A model generated the notes under the pieces. That model had not been told where the DNA came from and searched no databases. It saw only the letters and a program-made list of their open reading frames with translations. Position numbers and translations under genes: made by a program. DNA of 64,000 nucleotides from Cryptomeria japonica (Eukaryota; Streptophyta; Pinopsida; Cupressales; Cupressaceae), in the NCBI RefSeq assembly GCF_030272615.1, contig NC_081415.1:626263740-626327739 (forward strand), written 5' to 3'. Of this stretch, positions 46,701 through 58,700 are shown piece after piece (within the stretch, counting starts at the first letter, position 1; each line of letters starts with the position of its first letter).

Positions 46701-49700
46701 AAAATGTAAAGCTTCATAAATATTTGTGTGCTGAAAACTGTGGCAATGAATTATAAACTGCAGAGCATAGAATTATAAACTCAGAGACCCATATAGGAGA
46801 ATTATAGATACTTTGAAATGAAAGACAACTAGAGTAAAGGAGATTGGAAATTGAACAGGGTGCCATTTTTATGAAAACATCATATAAGGGCACTCAGATT
46901 AAAAAAAATCTAAAATTTAAATCAATATATAAGTGCAATCCACAAATTAATTTGAGAACTTTAGTGCTAAGAATCCCATTTATAGCATATAGGTTATTAA
47001 CACAAGCTTTTACCATGCAGTGCCCCTCAATCAATTGATTAAAGCTCTGTGCCCATAGACAAGGCTGACTTACTGTTTTTTATTTTTATGAGTACTATTT
47101 TAAGGTTTGATAAGAAGATTTTATGTTTACAGAAAACCTCATAGTTTTCATTAATTATTTGGTATATCTAAAAACTTTTCTGTTACAGAAAACCTCATAA
47201 ATTTTCATTAATTATTTGGTATATCTAAAAACTTAATTAGCGCTTGTTAAAAAAGCAATGTAATTTACATGGCATATATAAAAAGTGTAGATGATGAAAG
47301 AACATCATGGTAGTCACAAGAAACAAATCCACTTTTCTTCTCGAAATTCTTTTACGTTGATTTATTGTTTTATGGAGACAATTAAAAAAACACATACCCA
47401 TGCAGCATAAACAAAGGGGAGTTGGAGCATTGCAATATGTCCACATGTTCTTAGTTGTATCCTAGAGCATGTAGTGAAGGTGAAATTTGGCACAAAATAT
47501 AGCCATTACAGCATGAGCTGGTCAAAGTGTCAGATTCCCAGATCCCCGTACAGATTCCCAGATCCCCGTAGGTCAAGCACTGTGTAACTCGAAGCAACAA
47601 ATCATTCTGTAACTCTTCACACTGCCTTCAGACCGCTTAACTCTTCGCAAGAGATCATTGAAGAAAGCAGCAACCTGTTAGGATTTGAATGCAGGCAGCC
47701 AATCAATATGCTCCCAGAAAAAAAAGTTAAAGCCCAACCATATTGGCATCCAACAAGACCCCAACAGGCAAGCATCTCATGGCTGCACATACAGTTATTT
47801 AGAGATGAATTACACGAAAAATAGTTACGACAATAGATATTCATCAAACAAATAGGTTCCAAAACAAACTTGGGTTACGAAATTGGAACTCTTTGCACTG
47901 AATCGTTGGATGCGGAACAGCCAAGTACTATCTGAATTAACGCACCAATTCTATTCAAATTTCAGAGCAAGGATGCAATAATACCAACAACATTGACATC
48001 CAACACCAATAAGTAGGGGCATCTCTCATGCCCAAAGCTTAAGTCACATTAAGATCTACATCAATCAAGAATAAGGTGGTCCTAAAAGCATTTTCCAATA
48101 GTGCCAGGAAACAAACTTGATGTGGACAATTCATTATAAATCTAATCAAAACAGATCATATACTCAAGTATAGCAAGCCGAACCCTCAAAACATACCTGA
48201 TACATAGCAATAAAAAGTAGAATCTCTAGAGGGATATCCTTGAAATTTTTATGAGAGCACTAGCACTCCAAAACAAAGATTTAGGCATGCTTCAATCTTC
48301 AATTTAACAGAAGCATATAATACCAATAAACTCCCAACTAAAAACAGATTTTCATGATCCACCAATTCTCCTTTAAACAATTGACATCTAGAAAGAATTG
48401 CTAATAGCTGATAGATGCTGAAATAATACCTCTAGTAAAACAAAGTGAGCAAGGGTATCTAACTGTTTATGCAAAGCACCAAGCACATAGAAAAGGGCAA
48501 TGTCATCAACAATCAAGCGATTGGCACCCAAAAAATAATGTTGTATGTATTCCAAAGATTTTGCCAAAGAGGGCATACCTATTTGACATCACTAATACTC
48601 TTGAAGAAGCAGATAGTTTACATCTTGATAACCATCATCTCATAGTTTCATTCAACACCATGGACTTTGCTTGGAAAAGTCAATGTCACATGTCAAATGC
48701 TCTCCTAGAATCCATTGACAAGCCACCTTAATGGCAAGAAAAGTAAAATATGATCAATAATTTGAAAGCCTCTCCTAAAACAACCCCCTCCTAACTCTAA
48801 AATTACCCCTTTCGAGGTATAATATTTAAGATATGTAGTACAATAATAATATTCCTCATATTTTTTCAAATTGAACTATCTCCTAACATGAGAATGAGAT
48901 GAATGATATGTTCAAAACACTTGAGAAATGTTTGTGTACTTAAAATATCCCTGATATTTTTAGATATGAATGATATGTCTAGTACTTTAATACCATAGCC
49001 TTTGGAAATATACATGTTGCAGGTCAAATACCTTCCTAATATCCAAAAAAGAAAAACTTTTTACATCCATTGACAAGCGTCCTTAATGGCAAGAAGAGTA
49101 TGATATGATCAATAATTTGAAAGCCTCTTGTAAAGTAACCCTTCGTCCTAACTCTAAAAGTACCAATTTCCTAGTGCTTAAAAAAGCTTAAATCATAATC
49201 ACACGACATCACACAATGGATGCGAAAAAGGAGTGAAGGCAAGACAAAGGATGCAAAAGAGTGAAAAGAACAAAGGAGCAAAGGCAAATAGAAGAGCAGG
49301 AAAAAGCAAAGGATCTTAGCAAAACAAAAGTACCGCGACAAACAACTTCACAAGACAACATCATCTCAACAACAAAAGACTTCCTTTTTCCCAAGTTTTG
49401 ATAAATCTAGAGACCAAAGGGAAAGAAGACCTTGATACAGCTGAATCGAAGGCATCAACATTCCTATGCATCATAGGAAGATATGATTAAATCAAATGCG
49501 AATCTTGATAACAAAAAGGAAAAATTCTTGTTGGGGGGGTGCTGGCTCATGGGTGGGGTAGAATTTCATAAAAAGAATCTGCTAAAACATAATGTCTCCA
49601 AAACCCCAATGCGGATCAGGCTTTACAATCTGTCCTCAAAATACTAAAGTGTCTCGATATTAGCAAGAATTGGAAATTCCATTGGGACCTGTTGACGTGT

Positions 49701-52700
49701 ATTTTGTACACCATCATACACAGAATAAAATACCAATAGGCATCTTATCCTCTCTTGAGAAAATAGTCTCTAACTGCTGAAGATCTGCAAAAAGGATCAG
49801 TTAGGTAGACTCCAAGGTTCTTTTAGTAGGGTCTCTACGTGTGGACAAGCTCCAGTGGTATGATGTGATTTGCTGGAATCACAAGGGGACTTACATATGA
49901 TGATTGAACTTCCGATCTGCTTTGCTGGACACAGGCTCTTACTAACTTAGATTTGAAAAAATGGAAAAAGGATAAGGGCGAAGAGAGGATCTAATCCTAA
50001 TACTAAGAATGTAGGAGCAATGACTTGACTTTTTTTGATGAAACTCTAACTAGGTCTTGTTTTGACATCAATGGAACATCTACACAAGACTAGTGCGATC
50101 TTCTAAGGGAGCTTTATGATGTTCAAATCATCACCGCAGGCATAGATACCATCCAAGTTGATGCATATCAATGAAGAGGCAACAAATTGAAATTGAGCTT
50201 AAGCTGAACGATTCCAGTTGACTACACAAGGCAAGTCTGCAATCAACAAACTGCTAGTAGTATGGATATACGAATTCCACCATCAATCAATCACATTTCC
50301 TCCATTCATCTAATCATCTACCATCTAAGATTGAAGACTCAACAAGAAACCATGCAAATTGCAAGAAAACGACATATTTCACCATTACTTCAATGAAAAT
50401 GGAGTTTGTTTACAATCAATGGCAACAATTTCTTGCCTTGTCCTCCTATTCTACTCTCTATCTACTAACTACTTTCAACTATTTCTATATTATCTCTCTA
50501 ACCATCTAAAATTAACCTTTACAAAATGAAATGTCTGGGCTTATATAGTGCCCACAATACAATTTGATGGCTTAGATCAATTCAAGATCAATGGCCAAGA
50601 TTTTACAATGAAAACCCTAATTAGGGTTTGTTACAACCATTACATAACATTTAATGCTTGACCAATGATAAAATTGTATTGCTTGGACACATGTCCCTTC
50701 TAGAAAAATCGACCAATGGATAGCTGGGGTAGGTACATCGGAGTTTGTGCCACCTTCCATGAGTTAAGTACATTGAATCTGGACATGCTGAGGAGGACCA
50801 TACTGATTGGAGGAGCGATGACTAGGATGCCACCTCATCTGACACTTGTAGCTGGCTAGATATTCAATTTGGATGTCGTTGAGAGGCTATCTTTAATTAA
50901 CTCTTGTCCTAACTCCTTGTGTCCTTGATGTGCAGGATGATGATGTACCTCGCCTTGGAACGCTGGATTGAAAGAGGTCGCCCCTGTCCTGGCTTGATCG
51001 TCCCGGCGAAGACCGTCCTTGATCCGGCTTGATTTTCCTTGAAGAGATCTCCATTTGATGCCTACACAACATTTCAAAATTAGTACCATGATTTTGCAAT
51101 ACATAACATAAATTAGAGAGCAATTTTTTAGGAAACTTAATGATAAGTCCTTTATTAATCAATTTCCTAAAAAAGAATTGAGCTATCAAAATCCAAAATT
51201 TAAGCTATGACGATCAATGAATAAAGCAATAAAAATAAATCGCCATACCTCAATAGAGAGCTAACTCTAGAATGCAAAAAAAAAAAGGAATTTGCCTAGG
51301 CAAAATTTGAAATAAGATGGTCTTCAACGTGATCTCCCTTCAAAATAGCAATTTCGCCACCTTTCAAGTTTTTGACATGATCTTCAAGCCTTTGACAAGT
51401 TTGCTCAAATGGAAATTAAGGTTCGCACCTCCTTAGATTGATGTTAATGCCTCCCTTTGATGAAGTTCGCACCTCAAAACACAACTCGCACTTCTCCTTT
51501 GTCTTCCTCAAATCGCACTTGAATGAAGATGGTAAAATGATAATGTAAAAATGAAAATCTTCACCTCCTTATATAAGCGCTTACACCATCAATTCATTAA
51601 GGCCGACTTGGTAATTAATAAGGCAATTTGAACGATTTTAAAACAAATAACAAAGCCGACCTTTAAAATACCAAGCGCTCCATTCAATTTTAATTAAAAT
51701 AATTAATTATTAAATGCCTTACGTTTTTTATTTGCAAATTTCGATTTTAATAAAGGCAAAATAATTAATAAAAGATCAACGCCATATTAAATGCTAATTA
51801 AATTAGATTTTCAATTTTATCGAACTTAGCATTTAAGGAAATTTGAATTTGTTTATTTGGCGCCAAAACTATGAAAACAAAGGGGACGTACCTCATCGCT
51901 CTGGTCCCTTGGAGAGGGACAGGAGCGATCCATGATTTTGTCTTGATTTTTGCATTTTTTTACGTCCAACTCCTTCATCTCCACGTTCAACATTGATCAT
52001 TTTGATGGTCCTTCGAATTTGATTGCCTTGTGTGCGTTCATGGGTCCCTTTTGGATGTCCATCGCCCTGGTCCTTGTCCAAAGGACAGGAGCGATCTTCA
52101 TTTTTTCACGTTCAATATGCATTTTTGACCTTCGATCTTTCATTGTGATGTTTTCCAAACGCCGTCCCTTGCCTTGCTTAACCTTGCCTTGTTTCGTTTT
52201 TGAAGGAACATGAGCGCCTTTGATGAGATCGCCTTGGTCCTTGTCCAAAGGACAGGAGCGATGTGAGTCTTTTAGCCTGACTAGCAACGTTTGGACGTTC
52301 AAAACTCTTGCATGTTATCTTCAAATGATGGCTTGAACCTAGTTTATCCTTATGAAGCCTTGACTTAGCACGAACTTGGGGCAAAACGAAGGATCCAAAG
52401 CAAATCGCCCTGGTCCCTTGGAGAGGGACAGGAGCGATATGGTCCCTAAGTCTATTTTGGCGATTATTTAACGTTTGAAATCTTCATGCATCACCTTTCT
52501 ATCTTTCCGTGGACCCTCTAAGACCTTGCGAAATCTTGTCCTTACGTAAATCTTGCACACAATGACCAATATATCTAACATCGCCCTGGTCCCTTCCTGA
52601 GGGACAGGAGCGAACTAGGTCCTAGGGTGCAAATCTCTTCATTATAACGACCTTTGAGTGCTTGTGCATGATGAAGACGCTCTGAAATGTCCTTCGCCAC

Positions 52701-55700
52701 CTTGTCTTGACTTGGATCGATCTTAAACTTAAGTGAAAAGCAATATATTCACTATATCGCCCTGGTCCCTTGGAGAGGGACAGGAGCGAACTACCTCTTG
52801 TGGCTCTTATTTCACCTTGTCAGGTTCTAAATTTATATTCAACGGACTCGTCATGCTCCACTCCATTCGTCCATGCCCTGACATTGTCTGCAACTTGGCC
52901 AGAAAATCATTTATACCAAAAATCGCTCTGGTCCCTTCTTGAGGGACAGGAGCGAACTGGGTCTTAGCACTCTTGTGGACGTCTAAAAAATCTTCAATTT
53001 GTATTCAATGCGTTCATCTCATGTTTTCCTTTGCCTTTGTACGTAAACTTGCCTTGATTTTAGCTCGGATCTTGCCTAATGAAGGAAATCGCTCTAGTCC
53101 CTGGGAGAGGGACGAGAGCTACAAGGTACCTCGCCCTGGTCCCTTGGAGAGGGACAGGAGCGATTTGGTCATTCTAGGTCATTCTCCTTCATTTTTGCAT
53201 CTCAAATTATATTCATTTGACAAAGCATCTTCCTTTGGACCCTTTCAAATTGTTAAGTCATCGAAATCTCGCAAGGACAAGGCGAAATTTGATTTGTAGC
53301 TCCGGTCCTTCACAGAGGGACAGGAGCGATTTTTTTCCTGGAGGCATTTCTGTGCTCATGAAAATCTTCAATTTATATTCAATGGAAAGATCTCGCCGCT
53401 CTCCATCACTTCCAACTCGAAATTTGTCCGGACTCTGCAGGAGTAGTGAGATATTTGAAAATGAGCTCCCGTCCTTCACTGAGGGACAGGAGCGATTTTG
53501 CTCCTACAGGCCAAAATAACATGATTTTTCACATTTTAACACTTCACGAGGCGAAAACAAATCAATTGAAATGCCCAGGATCAAAATCAAAAAAGGTCAA
53601 AATTTGGTCAAAATATTCAATCGGACAAAAAAATTCACATTTCACTTCAACACTTAGACAAATTTAAGCTCTGCATCAACATTCCAATTGAAAATTAGAC
53701 CATTCTGGCGAATTCATTGCATTCAAAATTTGCATTCTAGAAAAGGAAATTCAAAAAGCTCCCAAAACCGACTGGATTCAAACCAAAACCCTAAAAAGCA
53801 AAGCGAAAACGAGCAAAAATGAGCAAAAAACATGGGTCCCCATTTGCAATGGGGCGATGTGTGAAAACGTCACAACAGGACCTTCATTATGGGGAATGAA
53901 AACACATCAAGGAATGAATTTGGACTCTATGCTTGCATTGGAGTTTCCTTTACCTTGGAAGTTAGAAGTCAAAGGACCAATAGTTTTTACTCTCAACTAA
54001 TGAGATCTTGACAACTAAAGCATGCTAGTCCAAGAAGTTAGATGTTGTAAGTACCAATAATCTGCCATCGTTGGTCAATTTATTGGCATTTTTAAGACCA
54101 ATGCCCAAAAAGGTCCATAAAAGCAACTAATTTTAGTCAATGAAAGAATCATTGCTTGGAGACAAAAACCAGGCACCTCAGAATCATAAGAAGAACGAGG
54201 TAAAAATGGAACTTTGGGAGGAAAATAAAACTAGGAGTGTGACAAACAAAGAATAATTGTGGAACTCCTAGGAAAAACCTCCCTTTGATATGGCCTTAGA
54301 GCTATTTGGAATAACAAATGAAATGGAAAATCACTCTCTACATTAAGAGGATGTAATAGGAGTCCAGCAACAAACAAATATCAAGGAGGAAGAAAAGAGG
54401 ATGGTTCCATACAAAATTAGAAAGCATAATAAGAGAAACATGGATTAAGCAATTGAAGGAGAAGTGTACTAAGTTAAAGAAGTAAATTTGTTAGAGGGAG
54501 GAGTTATACGTCAATCATCTTCCAAAATTGATAAGCCAAATTGTGGGCAGCAAAGGAGGAAAAAGGAAAGCCAATAGAGAACTTTTGATCAAAGAAGGGG
54601 AAGCAGAAGGGGAAATGAAAATTAACGAGATGTTAAGATCTAGGAAGATGAGTACCCCTTCCCACAACCAATGAAGATTACCTTGTGGAGTGTTAAGGGC
54701 CCCAATGCCCCAATCTTTTGCTCTGTACAGTGTCAAATCAACATATCAGACTCCAATATGTTACTTTAAAGGAAAAAAACTGAATCAAAATAAGAAAAAA
54801 TAATAGCTCACAAGGACACTTTGTGGAATCTATTGGAGCTTCAAGTGGCCTAACTATTTTTTGGTGGCCGCTGACTATCAACATGGATGTCATTCACCAT
54901 ATTGGTTATGTTGGATATTGCTGCTGCTAGGATATGTTGTTGTCATTGATGTCAACATATTCTTGTGTTTTGATGTTGCAGAGAGTTGTTTGGTGATTTG
55001 GTGTTTGCAATGAGTTTATATTGTTGGTTTATCTGTTTGCTATGCTGAATCAACTAGAGATGCTTCATTCTTTATTGATTTCATGATGCTATGTGCTGAT
55101 TTGATCAAGTTGAGGATTTTGGTATGAAAATCGGTTTTCAATGTTCAGTGTTGCAATGCTCTGGTGTTTGATCCGTTGTGCTCCGGTATGATTACATCTT
55201 GTGTTGCGGATTTGGGAGAGTGTTTGGGATGTTCGTGTGTATCTCCATTTCAGATGGCTCATGATTTGATGCTCCGCAAGTTATCTTTCTTGTCCAAGTT
55301 GTTGTTGATAAGTGTTCTTGAGTGTTAGCGAGTTGATCGATGAAGATTTGATTAAGTGGTGTTGGTGCAGCTATTGCAAATGGTTCTAACATGCTTGTTG
55401 GTGTTTTCTAATCATGTCCTATTTGTTTTGGTGGTCCGCATTGATCATTGTGCGCGTTGTTGAAGATCTTATGGGTCTAGTGATATTCTTCGTGTTATGC
55501 GATATTTTCGGTGGTGTAGCGTGTTGCGGTTGATCTTGGCGAGATTCCTGGTGGTGTTGTGCATTCGAGGAATTGATTTGGGTCCATGTTATGTTGTCTG
55601 TGACATTGTATTGATCCAGTGGTTGATTTATGTATCTGGGGATGTAATTTTGTAATTATGTATCTGTGACATTGTATTGATCCAATGGTTGATTTATGTA

Positions 55701-58700
55701 TCTGGGGATGTAATTTTGTAATTAGGTGTTGAGGATTTGGCCAACCTTGTAGTCAAGGTTGATGATTTGTATAAATAGGTGTTATATTCAAATAATTTGG
55801 GTATGGGTGTTGAGTCTGCATTATCAAAGAGTGGTGTATGTGCGAATAAGCGAATTTATCTTTCGGTGTGGTGTATTGAGCAGAGGGTGTTGCAGGGCAA
55901 ACAAAAGAGCTTAACCGGAACTGTCATCAAGCATTAGCATATGCTATCTTTGCAGTTCATGTAATCCGAATTGTAGTCCGAATATAGTTGTAAGGTAGTG
56001 AGCCTTCCCTGAGGGTTGTAGCCTTCTGGGTCATTGTATTTTGATCAGTGATCTCTATGTAGTGTGTCTGAATGCATGTGCATTCCCCATTGTAATATTT
56101 ACACATACTACTGCAAAGTATCATCTTATTGTGGGTAGGTTCCCACCGTGGTTTTTCCCCTTGACCGGATTTTCCACATCAAAAATATTGGTGTTGTGTG
56201 TTGTTGTTATTGTGTTCATCTTTATTCTTGGTGCAGTTGTTTAGATCTAAGATTGTGCTTAAATTGTTTAATCCAGTGAAAGATGTGTGGTTAACTGTAC
56301 AAGTATCAAGGAAAAAAGGAACTTTGTTGAAAGACTGAAATACCATATTCATAGGTCTTCTTCCAAAGGAGGTGACTGCTACTTTAGATAATTTTTTACC
56401 AAAATCTATGTGCGATATTGTCTATAAGCTCCAGAGTAATAGCCAATAGACTGAAGGTCAAATCGCCGAATATAAGAACTTATCTAAAAAGAATAAAAAA
56501 ATAAAAACAAAAGTAGAGTGAACACCATATTTGAGAATCTTAGCTCAAAGCCCTTGACAATTTTCTACTGTGCTAGTAAATAAATTCCAAATAAATATCT
56601 TTCCAAAGGTTGACAAAGAAAAAGAAAGCAAGAAATTAGAAAAATAAAGATGATGCGAAACATCATAAAATGAGTAAGCATAGGTGAGAGATTTTGTAAC
56701 AATTTTCAAGTGAAGCTTGACGAAAGTAATTTTCCTCAAGACAAAAATCCACCAAAAAAGCTTAAGGCAAACAAAGGAGGAACCAAATGGAAGGCCATAA
56801 AATAGGAGATTATTGTACTCACATGAAGGAAGTAGAATCTCCAAGGCAATAATTTGTATATATGACTTACTCTCCTTTTTCCCTTTTTAAGGAGATTATT
56901 GTACTTACATGAAGGAAGCAGAATCTTGCTACGATTCTGCTTTGAGAAATCTTCAAAGCAAAATCTCCACAAGGACAGGAAGATTCCCAATAGGAAGCCA
57001 TATTTACAAAGGAGTTGAGCAACGTAAGTCAAAGGACACAAGGAAAGAATTCAAACTTCATCATGATGTTTGGAAGAGAATGGCACTTGGATTTAAAGTG
57101 GGAAAACCAAGCAACATTAACACTAGCATACCAATAATAAAAGAAAACCATGGACCAATTGAGTGTTGATGGATCATCGAGAAAGAAGAGGAATTGGCGA
57201 TCATACAAGAGTGAAAAACTAGAACAGAATGATAAGTAATGCAGGCTGTTGGGAAATATAATAAATGTAAAAGATCAAAAAAGGATAGATGTGCGATATG
57301 AAACTTACAAAGGACACCAGGATGTTTGTGTATAACTATTCTCTCTTTCTCCAAGTGCCTTACATAGTTATTATGAAAATTACTAGAGACCTGCCTGTAG
57401 ATATCTTTTACAGTCAAAAGGTCATTTCAAAACTTCAAGTTTATTTTTCCAGAATATTTCTCTATTTAAGAAGGTGATTTAAGGATAAAAATGAAACATC
57501 ATGATTATTTTACAGCATTATCAAAACCTTATTTTTGTTTGTGATTTAAAAATCAGACGAAAACTTTCCCAATTTTGAACCACCCAACAGTGATACCCAT
57601 TCAATTTATTTTGTTACTAATTCAATGCATCATCCAACTTGAACTTGAATTCATTAAATAAACTTCAATTGATTTCTTAGAGAGTTTGTCAGAGCTGATT
57701 TACAATCTTAGGAATGGATTCTTCTTAAACCATCACAATATTTCTGAGCAGAAACCTAACAGAATATTGGAAACCAATGACTGCCTCAAATAAACGTAAC
57801 TTATCATGGCATGGCATTCACTAAGACTTAGGTGACTGCTAAATCAAAGCAACAAAAGGTTGCAAGGCAATGTCCAAGAAGAGCAATTTTTTTATTCTTG
57901 TATTGATAAGAAATTGTCTTTATTACCTATGTTACCTCGAGTTTCCAGGACGGCAAATTTTTTTGCCAAATTTGGGGATGGGGGAGGGGGAGGGGGGGGT
58001 GGATGGCAAAGGGGACGGCTATATAAAATATAGGAAAAATTTTAAATATATTCAAAATTTCTAAATGTTCATATGAAAACATGGATAAAGCATGCATATA
58101 TACATTATATTCATATGAAAACATGGATATAGCATGTGTATGATACTATGAAAAGTAAAACATTTTATAATGTAAACATTGAACATACAACATTGTCAAT
58201 GACTCAATACTCAATATGCACTCATAATTCAGAATTTCAATTCATTCACATTGTCAATATGCATATCATAATAGATATTAAAGAAATAAGTTAAATAACA
58301 TACAAAATGCCCAAAGGCTACACTACTTCCATATAGTTTCATTGTCAATTCCAATATTAAAATCAAAATAGTACTAAGTAAATACAGAAAATATATGTAT
58401 GGTAAGAGTAAGTTAAAAGTTAAGACAAGAAATATTATTATATTAAAATATTTTCTATTAATAATTTATTAATTTTATATGTTGGCCCCATATGAAACAT
58501 TCATATTAAAATTTTAAAACATTAACATTTAATATTTAATAATAACAATTTGAATTTAATTTTTCAACATTAGCTTATATATTTATATCAATAATTTGAT
58601 ATTATTATATTAACATTAACTTATATTATTAATTTATTAATTTAAAATCACTGCCTTTTAATTTTTTTATAATTGGACTGGGACAGAGGTTTTCAGGCCA

